The notes beneath the pieces were generated by a model. That model ran no database searches, was not told where the DNA came from, and saw only the letters and a program-made list of their open reading frames with translations. Positions 1 to 7,704 of a DNA stretch of 17,364 bases are shown one piece after another. A program made the position numbers and the translations under genes. How positions within the stretch are numbered: the first letter of the stretch is position 1; each line of letters starts with the position of its first letter. The stretch comes from an uncultured Rickettsiales bacterium (GTDB taxonomy: Bacteria > Pseudomonadota > Alphaproteobacteria > Rickettsiales > UBA1997): the NCBI GenBank assembly GCA_948744995.1, contig CAPZCD010000022.1, positions 1 to 17,364 of the forward strand. Direction: 5' to 3'.

Positions 1-1
1 T

Positions 2-121
2 TTTCAAGGGCTTTTAAAGAATTTAAGAAAATTTAAAAAGCGAGGTTGGGGTTATTCTATTTTGTTTAGTGATAAAATTTTCATGATTATTAAGAAATTA
101 TTATATTTTTACTTGTATTAA
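2..121 (+). CDS. 3' end of an unidentified gene cut by the window edge
   Basis: Frame 2 is open from the left edge for 39 codons and ends at TAA 119-121. The encoded tail is basic and then hydrophobic: a Lys/Arg-rich stretch, the string WGYSILFSDK, then a Leu/Tyr/Ile-rich end. A cell-envelope or sugar-transfer enzyme would suit the downstream operon, but nothing diagnostic is visible. The LFSDK string also occurs in the decayed methyltransferase at 2356-2913, so this could be the tail of a related enzyme. A chance open frame in AT-rich DNA cannot be excluded. Confidence 0.35.
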   Translation, partial: FQGLLKNLRKFKKRGWGYSILFSDKIFMIIKKLLYFYLY

Positions 122-145
122 CTATTATGGTAGCTATAGCTAGAC

Positions 146-173
146 TTGATAAAATAATAAAGCAAAATATAAT
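146..173 (+). promoter_or_regulatory. Probable sigma-70-type promoter of the polysaccharide operon
   Basis: TTGATA at 146-151 and a perfect TATAAT at 168-173 are separated by 16 nt. Transcription would start near 180, giving a leader of only about 23 nt before the TTG start of gmd. No other promoter this good was seen before infC, so it may serve genes up to 5581. Called by eye only. Confidence 0.5.
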
Positions 174-202
174 CTGATTCATTATTGTTTATTACTTAGT
201 TT

Positions 203-1234
203 TTGAAAAAGGCATTAATAACAGGAATAGCAGGGCAGGATGGCTCTTACCTATCAAAATTTTTACTAGAAAAAGGTTACAAAGTCTTTGGAGGAAGAAG
301 ACGAAGTGGATCCGGTACATTATGGCGCCATGAGTATCTGGGTATATCAGACCAAGTTGAAATAATTGATTTCGAATTAACAGAGCAAAGCAATATCTAT
401 AGGACTATTGAAAAAATACAACCTGACGAAATATACAATTTAGCCGCTCAATCTTTCGTTGAAACTTCATTTGAACAACCAATTTACACAAGTTTAGTGG
501 ATGGCATTGCTGTAACACAAATGTTAGAAGCTATAAGGAATGTAAACCCTAATATTAAATTGTATCAAGCCTCTACAAGTGAAATGTATGGAAAAGTACA
601 GAGTATACCTCAAACGGAAGATACTCCATTTTATCCAAGGAGTCCATACGGAGTTGCTAAGGTGTACGCTTATTGGATATGTAAAAATTACAGAGAATCT
701 TATGATACTTTTTGTTGTAATGGAATATTATTTAATCATGAGTCACCTTTGAGAGGTGAAGAATTTGTAACGAGAAAAATTACAAAATCATTAGCTAGAA
801 TAAAACTGGGTAAACAGGAATTCCTCGAATTAGGTAACCTCGATTCAAAAAGAGATTGGGGTTTTGCCGGAGATTATGTGGAAGGAATGTATATGATGAT
901 GCAAAATAATATACCAGATGATTTTGTTTTAGCTACAAACGAAACAAATACCATTCGACATTTCATAGAAATTGCTGCTAAAGAGCTCGATTTCGATATA
1001 GAGTGGCGAGGTAGTGGAGAAAATGAAGTTGGTATTGATACAAGGATAAACAAAACAATAGTAAGAGTTAATCCAAAATTCTATAGACCGGCTGAAGTTG
1101 ATATACTAATAGGTGATTGTAGTAAGGCCAAAAGGTTGCTTGGCTGGAAGCCCAAAACTAAACTAAATGAATTAGCTTCTATGATGATTAAATATGATTT
1201 TGATGTTGAAAGTAGATTAAGTTATAACATATAA
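203..1234 (+). CDS. gmd: GDP-mannose 4,6-dehydratase
   Basis: This cytosolic short-chain dehydrogenase/reductase converts GDP-D-mannose to GDP-4-keto-6-deoxy-D-mannose, the precursor of GDP-perosamine, GDP-fucose and GDP-rhamnose. At 343 aa it is near full length. The Rossmann glycine motif GIAGQDG lies at residues 8-14 and a basic RRR segment at 32-34. The Thr-Ser-Glu catalytic segment is at 125-127, and the YxxxK pair is Tyr149/Lys153. The segment NHESPLRGEEFVTRKIT is typical of GMD. The start is a TTG: an in-frame TAG at 197-199 leaves no room upstream, and the glycine motif requires a start here. No clear Shine-Dalgarno sequence is visible. The aminotransferase follows after 16 nt, which points to perosamine rather than fucose, since no GDP-fucose synthase is present. 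Confidence 0.93.
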   Translation: MKKALITGIAGQDGSYLSKFLLEKGYKVFGGRRRSGSGTLWRHEYLGISDQVEIIDFELTEQSNIYRTIEKIQPDEIYNLAAQSFVETSFEQPIYTSLVDGIAVTQMLEAIRNVNPNIKLYQASTSEMYGKVQSIPQTEDTPFYPRSPYGVAKVYAYWICKNYRESYDTFCCNGILFNHESPLRGEEFVTRKITKSLARIKLGKQEFLELGNLDSKRDWGFAGDYVEGMYMMMQNNIPDDFVLATNETNTIRHFIEIAAKELDFDIEWRGSGENEVGIDTRINKTIVRVNPKFYRPAEVDILIGDCSKAKRLLGWKPKTKLNELASMMIKYDFDVESRLSYNI

Positions 1235-1250
1235 ATAGTGGTAATTAATT

Positions 1251-2345
1251 ATGTTTAAGTATAATGTGTATAAACCAAGTTTAACAGGAAACGAAAAAAA
1301 GTATGTAAATGAATGTCTTGATACAACTTGGATTTCCTCAAAAGGAAAATTTGTATCCGAATTTGAAGAAAAATTTTCGAAATACATAGGTGTCAACTAC
1401 GGAACTGCTGTTTGCAATGGAACAGTAGCTATACATTTAGCTTTAGTAGCTCTTGGTATTGGTGAAGGTGATGAAGTAATTGTTCCAACATTTACCTATA
1501 TTGCTTCTGTTAACCCTATTGTACAAGTTGGCGCAACACCTGTTTTTGCTGATAGTGACAAAGATGATTGGCAAATATCACCTGATGATATTGAAAGAAA
1601 AATCACACCAAAAACAAAGGCTATTATTGTGGTACATCTTTATGGACACCCTTGTAAAATGGATAAAATTATGGAAATTGCCAAAAAACATAATCTGTTA
1701 ATCATTGAGGATTGCGCTGAAGCGATTGGTTCTGAATTTGATGGTAAAAAAGTTGGTTCTTTTGGTGATGTTGCGTGTTTTTCATTTTTTGGAAATAAAA
1801 CTATGACATGTGGTGAAGGCGGTATGTGTTTAACAAATGACCCCACCATTTATGATAGACTTTCACGACTTAAAGGTCAAGGGTTGGCAAAGTTCCGTGA
1901 ATATTGGCATGATATGATTGCTTTTAATTACAGGATGACAAACATTGCGGCAGCAATTGGTTGCGCTCAACTTGAACAAGTACAAATTTTTATTGATAAA
2001 AAACAAAATGTTGCAAGCTGGTATAAGAAATATTTAGAGGGTGTACCGGTAAAAATTCATGAAGCAAAAGGAAAAGCTTTTCATACGTACTGGATGAATT
2101 CAATTTTAGTAGAAAAGGGACAAAATAGAGAGAAACTTCGTGACTTCTTACACAAAGAAGGTATTGAAACAAGACCCACATTTTATCCAGTCCATACTAT
2201 GCCTATGTATTCGGTTAAATTTACTTCTCACAAAGTTGCGGAAGATATTGCTCTTCGTGGTATAAATTTACCTTCTTATCCTGACTTGGAAGAAGAGGAT
2301 ATTAAGTATATTTGCGAAAAGATTGAAAATTTTTTTAACAAATAA
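1251..2345 (+). CDS. perA: DegT/DnrJ/EryC1/StrS aminotransferase, probable GDP-perosamine synthase
   Basis: This is a PLP-dependent sugar aminotransferase of 364 aa, full length for the family. It would transfer an amino group from glutamate to C4 of GDP-4-keto-6-deoxymannose, giving GDP-perosamine. The PLP lysine is predicted as Lys183 in SFFGNKTMTCGEGG, and the PLP-contacting aspartate as Asp154 in IIEDCAEAIGS. Asn56-Gly57-Thr58 (CNGTVAIHLAL) matches the phosphate-binding start of the fold. Perosamine synthases typically have EDCAEA, where many relatives have Gln. The assignment to perosamine rests on this motif plus the adjacent gmd; another 4-amino sugar is possible. The family identity is secure. 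The stop codon overlaps the Shine-Dalgarno of the decayed next gene, so the genes formed one operon. Confidence 0.82.
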   Translation: MFKYNVYKPSLTGNEKKYVNECLDTTWISSKGKFVSEFEEKFSKYIGVNYGTAVCNGTVAIHLALVALGIGEGDEVIVPTFTYIASVNPIVQVGATPVFADSDKDDWQISPDDIERKITPKTKAIIVVHLYGHPCKMDKIMEIAKKHNLLIIEDCAEAIGSEFDGKKVGSFGDVACFSFFGNKTMTCGEGGMCLTNDPTIYDRLSRLKGQGLAKFREYWHDMIAFNYRMTNIAAAIGCAQLEQVQIFIDKKQNVASWYKKYLEGVPVKIHEAKGKAFHTYWMNSILVEKGQNREKLRDFLHKEGIETRPTFYPVHTMPMYSVKFTSHKVAEDIALRGINLPSYPDLEEEDIKYICEKIENFFNK

Positions 2346-2355
2346 GGAGAATATA

Positions 2356-2913
2356 ATGAGTTCGAAAGTCAAAGTATTAAGAAAAAAGTTCATGATTTTT
2401 TAATAAGAAGAGTTTTACGAGAAAATTCTACAACTAGTTTCAGAAATCAGACTAATGTACAGAGAATCCGCTTTGATAAAGGTATTATTATTTATACCAA
2501 TATTAAAAAATATTTTTGAGGAGTATAATATAAAGTATATGATTTGTAATATATATCTAGAATCCGAGCCTAATATTGTAGGTGATGTTTTTAATCTAGA
2601 AAAATACGTAGAAATAAAAAATTTAAGTAGTATTATAGTATGGAGGTTTATGGGGTGTATATCGAAAATATGGGCCTTACCTGGTACATTTTATAATTTG
2701 TTAAAACCTAGTGGAAAAATTTTTATTGGTATTTCTTGCTTCACTCCCAAATTTTTGAAAAGTATTAGGAGATGATTTTGGGGTTGCTATTTAGTGATAA
2801 ATTTGATATTACTACCATTAATGTTTACCATAAAAAAGATGAAAATTGAAATAAATTATCATAGATGGCGAAAAACTAATGGAGATTATACTTTAATAGA
2901 AAGTAAAAAGTAA
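2356..2913 (+). pseudogene. Frameshifted remnant of a class I SAM-dependent methyltransferase
   Basis: A good Shine-Dalgarno (AAGGAG, 2344-2349) precedes ATG 2356, but that frame stops after 15 codons. Coding-like sequence then changes frame several times: the frame containing KKKVHDFLIRRVLREN (about 2358-2516), another from 2455 to 2775, a third from 2772 to 2849 (LLFSDKFDITTINVYHKKD), and the second frame again up to TAA 2911-2913 (YHRWRKTNGDYTLIESKK). Pieced together they resemble the C-terminal half of a Methyltransf_11-type enzyme: a segment ending EPNIVGDVFNLE, then LLKPSGKIFIGISCFTP, which matches the LKPGGxLxxSxP strand of the fold. The glycine-rich SAM-binding loop is not recognisable. 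Position suggests it once methylated a sugar of the same polysaccharide. A 106-aa protein from the middle frame could still be made but would lack the SAM site. Confidence 0.62.
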
Positions 2914-2930
2914 AAACTTAAGATAAAAAT

Positions 2931-3878
2931 ATGAATGAAACTTTAAATATTCTATTTTTAGGAGCATCAAAAAGAACAAGTCTATTGGAGGACTTTAATA
3001 AGTCAGCCAAAAAACTTAAGATAGACTTAAAAATGTTTTCTTGTGAAAAAGACACGGAGTTTTGTGCTATCTCTCATTTAGCAACAATACTGTCAGGTCC
3101 AAAATTTGGTGACAATTCTTTCCAATGTTGGTTAAAGGAGAGTATATTAAAATATAATATAAACATTATAATTCCTAATATGGACTCTGCAACCGTCGCA
3201 TTAGCAAAATTCAAAGAAAATCATAAAAATTTAGAAAACTGTTGGTGCGTGGTGAGTTCTTTTGATTTATGTGAAAAAATGGGTAATAAGCAGTTATCAG
3301 AAAAATTTTTTAATCAACATAATATAGCAACCTATAAGAACACAGAAGGTATTTTCCCAAAAATTTTAAAAGATAAGCTGGGTTTTGGTGGGAAAGGGCA
3401 ATTTATTGTTAATAGTAAAGAAGAATATAATAACTTATTGAAAAAAATAGATAAAAATGATTATATAATTCAAGATTACATAAAAGGAAGAGAAACCAGT
3501 GTTGATTTTTACGTAAGTCCTAAAAAATCATTAGTAGGTTATATTTTAAGAGATAGATTAGAGGTTTCTGATGGTGAAGTTATGAATTGTGTTACAAGAT
3601 ATCCAGAATTAGAAGAAAAGAAATTGATTGAAAATATTGCCAAAATTGATGGTTGGGAAGGATGTATAACTTTGCAATATATAAAAGATAAAAATGAAAA
3701 TATAAGAGTAATTGAAATTAATCCAAGATTTGGTGGTGGTGCTACTTGTGCTATTGCTTGTGGTTTAGATATGCCAACCTATATTTTATCGGAATTTATT
3801 GGTATAGATTTTGCTGTTGATAAAATAAAAAATTTAAAAATGGCAAGGTCAAGAAGAGATTTTTTTATAGAAATTTAG
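2931..3878 (+). CDS. ATP-grasp domain ligase, polysaccharide-associated
   Basis: A 315-aa ATP-grasp enzyme of the carbamoyl-phosphate-synthase-like group, which join a carboxylate to an amine or other nucleophile through an acyl phosphate. The N-terminal third (NILFLGASKRTSLLEDF) looks like the pre-ATP-grasp Rossmann half. The ATP-binding lysine and flexible glycine loop are in KILKDKLGFGGKGQFIV (about 144-160). The metal-binding Glu/Asn pair is in EINPRFGGG (Glu262, Asn264). The substrate is unknown. Next to perosamine genes, a plausible job is adding an amino or hydroxy acid to an amino sugar, but this is inference from context. The small HAD phosphatase follows after 12 nt, and the two are probably translated together. 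The upstream Shine-Dalgarno is weak, and the start follows the decayed gene closely. Confidence 0.8.
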   Translation: MNETLNILFLGASKRTSLLEDFNKSAKKLKIDLKMFSCEKDTEFCAISHLATILSGPKFGDNSFQCWLKESILKYNINIIIPNMDSATVALAKFKENHKNLENCWCVVSSFDLCEKMGNKQLSEKFFNQHNIATYKNTEGIFPKILKDKLGFGGKGQFIVNSKEEYNNLLKKIDKNDYIIQDYIKGRETSVDFYVSPKKSLVGYILRDRLEVSDGEVMNCVTRYPELEEKKLIENIAKIDGWEGCITLQYIKDKNENIRVIEINPRFGGGATCAIACGLDMPTYILSEFIGIDFAVDKIKNLKMARSRRDFFIEI

Positions 3879-3890
3879 TTTGGGAGAAGT

Positions 3891-4196
3891 ATGACAGACA
3901 AAACGATATTAATAGATATAGATGGAACTATTTGTACAGAAGAAAGAACTTTTGAACGACCATTAGCAAAACCATTACAGAATGCAAAAGAAAAAGTTAA
4001 TGCTTTGTATGACGCGGGGCATACGATTATTTTTTGGACAGCAAGAGGATGGGAACAGTATAAAATCACAGCAAAATGGCTGCAAGATAATGGTTTTAAA
4101 TATCATCAAATATTAATGGGAAAACCACAAGCCACTATTTTTATTGACGATAGAGCCAGAAAATTTGAAGGTTGGGACAAAGATTATTTAAAATAA
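3891..4196 (+). CDS. Small HAD-superfamily phosphatase
   Basis: This 101-aa protein carries the whole minimal HAD catalytic set. Motif I is DIDGT with nucleophile Asp9 and acid/base Asp11. Motif II is Thr50 in IIFWTARG, Lys78 is in GKPQA, and motif IV is the acidic pair Asp86-Asp87 in IFIDDRA. There is no room for a cap domain, so it should accept a large or exposed phosphomonoester. Similar short HAD proteins are often annotated in capsule and O-antigen clusters. It sits 12 nt after the ATP-grasp gene with a clear GGGAG Shine-Dalgarno at 3882-3886. An intermediate of the ATP-grasp pathway or a sugar phosphate is the likely substrate. The family is sure; the substrate is not. Confidence 0.8.
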   Translation: MTDKTILIDIDGTICTEERTFERPLAKPLQNAKEKVNALYDAGHTIIFWTARGWEQYKITAKWLQDNGFKYHQILMGKPQATIFIDDRARKFEGWDKDYLK

Positions 4197-4216
4197 TATT
4201 TTAACAGAAATTAAAA

Positions 4217-5581
4217 ATGAAACTTGCTATTGCTTATGATTATGATATACCGGCAGATATAAGGAGAGAGGGAATCGGTGTATTTGCAATTTATCTTTTA
4301 AATGCAATTATGGAATATCATAATGACATTAAATTAGAATTTTGGACTTATTCTTTTAATAAAGAAAATATTAAAATAGTATTTAAAGATATATTTGAAA
4401 AGTATCCTAATAGAGCAAAAATTTTTGATGAATCACATGGTTATAAAAAATCTGTTGAATTAAAAAAGAGAATTTCCTGTTTTCCTATTTATTTTAGGAT
4501 ATTTAAATATCGATTGAAATATTTCTTTTTAAGAAGAAAGAAATATTTGGACAAAATATCAAGTATCCACGCTCAGTTATTGGTAAAACTACAAGAAGGG
4601 ATAGAACAGCTAAAATATGGTTTAGTAGATCTTATTGATAAATATTCCAAAGCTGACTTTGTGTACTGTTTTTTTGTAAGTCTAAAAATTGGTAAATATT
4701 TTTCTTGCCCTAAATTCGTTCAGGTTCACGATTTATTTACAATACCTTTATACGATCTATTTAAAGAAGACTTTGGGGCGAAAAATTTAGAAAAATCAAA
4801 TAAAATGATCTTAGATAATCTAGAGGATTATGCATTAAAAGATGCTGTTTTTATTAGTTCATCTAAATATATTGCGAATGAACATAGTTTAAAATATATT
4901 CCGAATATAAAGTCCAAACAAATTGCTGTTATACCTTTTCCTCCTATGATAAAGGACTTTAATGATGCGTTATTAATAGATAAACAAACTTTTAAATCCA
5001 AATATAAAATAGGTGATATTTATATTGCATTTCCGTCACAAAACAGGCCTAATAAAAACTGGATAGTTATTTTAGAAGCATTAAAAATCTTAAGAGATAA
5101 GGATATTAAAATCCAATTTGTAACAACCGGTAAAGTTGATAGTGTTATAAAAACAAAAAATTTTGCTAAGGAAAATCGACTAGATGATTTAATTGTTGAA
5201 GTTGGTTCTTTATCTGTTGAAGAGTTATATGCTTTGTATAAATATTCAAATTTGGTTGTTGGTTCTAGTATAATTGAAGGTATGGGAATTTCAGGGCAAG
5301 TTTTGGAAGCACTAAAAGTTGGAAATATCCCCATTATTCATACAAAATCTTTAGGTATTAAGGAAAGTTTAGAAAATGTAGGCTTGACTATGGAAACAGC
5401 AGATCTTAATTGGTTTGATTTTGATGATAGTAAAACTTTGGCAAAGCTAATAGAAGAAGTTATTAAAAATCCTCAACCTCATATTGAAAAACAAAGGAAA
5501 GTGTTGGAAGCTTATACTAAGATTACTTGGAAAGATGTTGCGGATAATTACGTAAGACTTTTTAAAGGGAAAAAACGATAA
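4217..5581 (+). CDS. Glycosyltransferase, GT-B fold, GT4-like
   Basis: A 454-aa retaining-type glycosyltransferase, probably adding a sugar (possibly perosamine) to a lipid-linked O-antigen or capsule chain at the inner face of the membrane. The C-terminal domain shows the GT4 pattern: FPSQNRPNKNWIVILEAL at about 272-289, then GSSIIEGMGISGQVLEALK at 349-367 with a glutamate-rich nucleotide-sugar site. The usual EX7E spacing is stretched: Glu354 to Glu364 leaves nine residues between. The N-terminal domain begins with a strand (MKLAIAYDYD) and a glycine loop (REGIGVFA). Between about 84 and 145 lies a very basic helical stretch (KYRLKYFFLRRKKYLDK) that could hold the enzyme on the membrane. 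It is the last intact gene of the operon, 20 nt after the HAD gene. Confidence 0.8.
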   Translation: MKLAIAYDYDIPADIRREGIGVFAIYLLNAIMEYHNDIKLEFWTYSFNKENIKIVFKDIFEKYPNRAKIFDESHGYKKSVELKKRISCFPIYFRIFKYRLKYFFLRRKKYLDKISSIHAQLLVKLQEGIEQLKYGLVDLIDKYSKADFVYCFFVSLKIGKYFSCPKFVQVHDLFTIPLYDLFKEDFGAKNLEKSNKMILDNLEDYALKDAVFISSSKYIANEHSLKYIPNIKSKQIAVIPFPPMIKDFNDALLIDKQTFKSKYKIGDIYIAFPSQNRPNKNWIVILEALKILRDKDIKIQFVTTGKVDSVIKTKNFAKENRLDDLIVEVGSLSVEELYALYKYSNLVVGSSIIEGMGISGQVLEALKVGNIPIIHTKSLGIKESLENVGLTMETADLNWFDFDDSKTLAKLIEEVIKNPQPHIEKQRKVLEAYTKITWKDVADNYVRLFKGKKR

Positions 5582-5796
5582 AAATTTGTATAAGTATATG
5601 AAATTAGGTGTGTTTTAGATGACAAATTTATAGATAGGAGAATATGACTTATCTGTTGATAGCGTTAAATACAATAATGAATAGAATAATAAAAAATATG
5701 GTTAGTAGATGACTATGAACTAATTAATTTTAAGTAATTAATAAATTTAAATACTAAATAATCAACAAAAATTATTATCATCGTCCTTCAAACTCA
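5582..5796. other. Non-coding gap between polysaccharide operon and infC, with a possible gene remnant
   Basis: No complete gene is visible. At 5636-5645 the string AGGAGAATAT, a Shine-Dalgarno, precedes ATG 5644, which opens a 23-codon frame closed by TGA at 5710-5712. The same ten bases precede the decayed methyltransferase at 2345-2354. This may be the initiation region of another operon gene now lost, or just a tiny peptide. The rest is AT-rich with no convincing terminator. Confidence 0.3.
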
Positions 5797-5824
5797 TTGA
5801 AATAAAAAAAATATCTGATATTAT
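5797..5824 (+). promoter_or_regulatory. Probable promoter of infC-murA
   Basis: TTGAAA at 5797-5802 and TATTAT at 5819-5824 are separated by 16 nt. A start near 5831 gives a leader of about 53 nt that contains the hairpin at 5836-5861. Confidence 0.45.
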
Positions 5825-5835
5825 TAGATCAACTA

Positions 5836-5861
5836 CACTAACAAACTAACCAATGTTAGTG
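5836..5861 (+). promoter_or_regulatory. Hairpin in the infC leader
   Basis: CACTAAC (5836-5842) and GTTAGTG (5855-5861) form a perfect 7-bp stem with a 12-nt loop. An alternative short hairpin (GGTT 5861-5864 with AACC 5870-5873) would use the last stem base and lies beside the weak ribosome site (AAGAG, 5877-5881). Mutually exclusive folds next to the start codon would suit translational control of infC, but this is inferred. Confidence 0.35.
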
Positions 5862-5883
5862 GTTTTAATAACCAATAAGAGAC

Positions 5884-6402
5884 TTGGCAAATAACGAATT
5901 AAACATAAACGAACAAATAAAAGCAAAGGAAATCCGATTAATTGGCAGTGACGGCCAGATGGTAGGAATAGTTCCAATCTTCAGAGCAATCGGAATGGCA
6001 CAGTCCGAAGGGCTGGATTTAGTAGAGATCTCACCAAATTCGGAACCACCGGTATGCAAAATAGCTGATTACGGGAAAATAAGGTACCAAAATCAGAAAA
6101 AAGCTGCTGAAGCAAAGAAAAAACAAAAGATTGTTGAGCTGAAGGAGATAAAGCTATCATTAAACATAGCTTCCGGCGATTACAATACCAAAATAAAACA
6201 AGCAAGAAAGTTCTTCGAACAAGGAAATAAAGTGAGGTTTTCTTTTCAATTTAGGGGAAGAGAAATTACTCATTCAAATTTAGTTGAAGAAATGGCCTTA
6301 AAAATAATAGATGAACTTTCTGATGTTTCAAAAGTAGATACAAAGCCACAAATGGAGGGTAAAAAGCTATTTTTTGTTTTAGCGTCATTAACTAAAAAGT
6401 AG
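5884..6402 (+). CDS. infC: Translation initiation factor IF-3
   Basis: IF-3 binds the 30S subunit, keeps it apart from 50S and checks start codon and initiator tRNA. The protein has 172 aa, normal length. The N-terminal domain (about 1-75) shows INEQIKAKEIRLIGSDGQMVG and the signature LDLVEISPNSEPPVCKI around residues 40-56. A lysine-rich linker (KKAAEAKKKQK) follows, then the C-terminal domain with VELKEIKLSLNI and KVRFSFQFRGREITH. The start is TTG; many bacteria also use a rare infC start (AUU in E. coli), which allows the factor to repress its own translation. Unlike the common order, rpmI and rplT do not follow: murA begins 6 nt after the stop. The length and N-terminal motif make a later start unlikely. 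Confidence 0.96.
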   Translation: MANNELNINEQIKAKEIRLIGSDGQMVGIVPIFRAIGMAQSEGLDLVEISPNSEPPVCKIADYGKIRYQNQKKAAEAKKKQKIVELKEIKLSLNIASGDYNTKIKQARKFFEQGNKVRFSFQFRGREITHSNLVEEMALKIIDELSDVSKVDTKPQMEGKKLFFVLASLTKK

Positions 6403-6408
6403 ATATGT

Positions 6409-7704
6409 ATGAAGAAGCTTATAGTAGAAGGAAATAACCGGTTAAATGGTTTAGTATGTATTTCAGGGGCAAAGAATGCGTCTTTACCTATACTTATGGC
6501 TAGTATACTAATTGGTGGTAAATCTAAAATTTTTAATGTACCTTCAGTAGCTGATATAACTACCACAATAGAATTACTAACTCACCTTGGGGCTTCTTTA
6601 GAGATAGATAATAGTACAATGGATGGCAAAAAATTATTTACCGTGGATACGACTACCATAAGTACAGTAGAGGCTCCTTATGAAATAGTTAGTAAAATGA
6701 GAGCATCTTTCTGGGTTCTTGGATCTCTATTAGGTAGATTTGGCGAGGCTAAAGTTTCATTACCGGGTGGTTGTGCTATAGGGCCCCGACCATGTGATAT
6801 TTATATAGATGTATTGGAGCAGATGGGGGTTGATATCAGAGTGGTAAATGGTTATGTCGTTGCTAAAGCGAAATCAAGAGATAAAAAGCTCAAAGGAGCT
6901 GATGTTACTTTGCGTTTACCTTCTGTTGGAGCTACCCATAACACGGTAATGGCAGCTACATTGGCTGTAGGTAGAACAACCATAAGAAATGCTGCAAAAG
7001 AACCAGAAATTGTGGATTTATGTAACTATTTAATCAACGCTGGAGCTGATATATCCGGTATGGGAACCGAAACAATAGTGGTTAACGGCGTTAACAAACT
7101 TTACGATAATGAGTACAAAGTTATGGGGGATAGAATAGAAGCCTTTACCTATATGGTTGCTTCTGCTATCACAAAAGGTGATCTTATACTTGATGGTATA
7201 GATTTTAATAGTACACTTAAGACACCAATCGAGGTATTAAAATCAATTGGATTGGAGTTTAACCAAATAAGTAATGATAAAATTAGGGTATTTTATGATA
7301 GACCGTTGAAACCAACTAATGTTATGACGCAGGTTTTTCCAGGTTTTCCAACGGATACTCAAGCTTCCGTTATGGCTCTTTTAGGCAAAATACAGGGAAC
7401 ATCTACGATAGAGGAAACAATTTTTGAAAATAGATTTATGCACGTTCCAGAATTAAATAGATTAGGAGCTAATATAAGTGTTAGTGGGAATGTGGCTACC
7501 ATTAGTGGAGTGAAAGATTATTCGGGGGCGAATGTTATGGCCTCAGATCTTAGGGCTGGTATGGCTTTGGTTTTAGCGGGGCTTGCAGCTGATGGAATAA
7601 CGGAAATAAATAGAATATACCACATAGATAGGGGATATGAGAATTTTGTTGATAAGCTTTCAAGTTGTGGTGCTAAGATGGAAGTTGTTGATGATAAGGA
7701 GTAG
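6409..7704 (+). CDS. murA: UDP-N-acetylglucosamine 1-carboxyvinyltransferase (MurA)
   Basis: MurA is the first committed enzyme of peptidoglycan synthesis: it transfers enolpyruvate from PEP to UDP-GlcNAc in the cytosol. The 431 aa are full length. Lys22-Asn23 (SGAKNASLPILM) are the conserved substrate-binding pair. The catalytic loop GGCAIGPRP contains Cys122, so the enzyme has the fosfomycin-sensitive cysteine form. The general-base aspartate is Asp316 in VFPGFPTDTQAS, and the arginine-containing DLRAG lies at 380-384. It starts 6 nt after infC and is surely co-transcribed with it. Its presence shows the organism keeps at least the entry step of cell-wall synthesis, which some intracellular relatives have lost. 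It converges on the NuoF-like gene across 67 nt. Confidence 0.97.
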   Translation: MKKLIVEGNNRLNGLVCISGAKNASLPILMASILIGGKSKIFNVPSVADITTTIELLTHLGASLEIDNSTMDGKKLFTVDTTTISTVEAPYEIVSKMRASFWVLGSLLGRFGEAKVSLPGGCAIGPRPCDIYIDVLEQMGVDIRVVNGYVVAKAKSRDKKLKGADVTLRLPSVGATHNTVMAATLAVGRTTIRNAAKEPEIVDLCNYLINAGADISGMGTETIVVNGVNKLYDNEYKVMGDRIEAFTYMVASAITKGDLILDGIDFNSTLKTPIEVLKSIGLEFNQISNDKIRVFYDRPLKPTNVMTQVFPGFPTDTQASVMALLGKIQGTSTIEETIFENRFMHVPELNRLGANISVSGNVATISGVKDYSGANVMASDLRAGMALVLAGLAADGITEINRIYHIDRGYENFVDKLSSCGAKMEVVDDKE

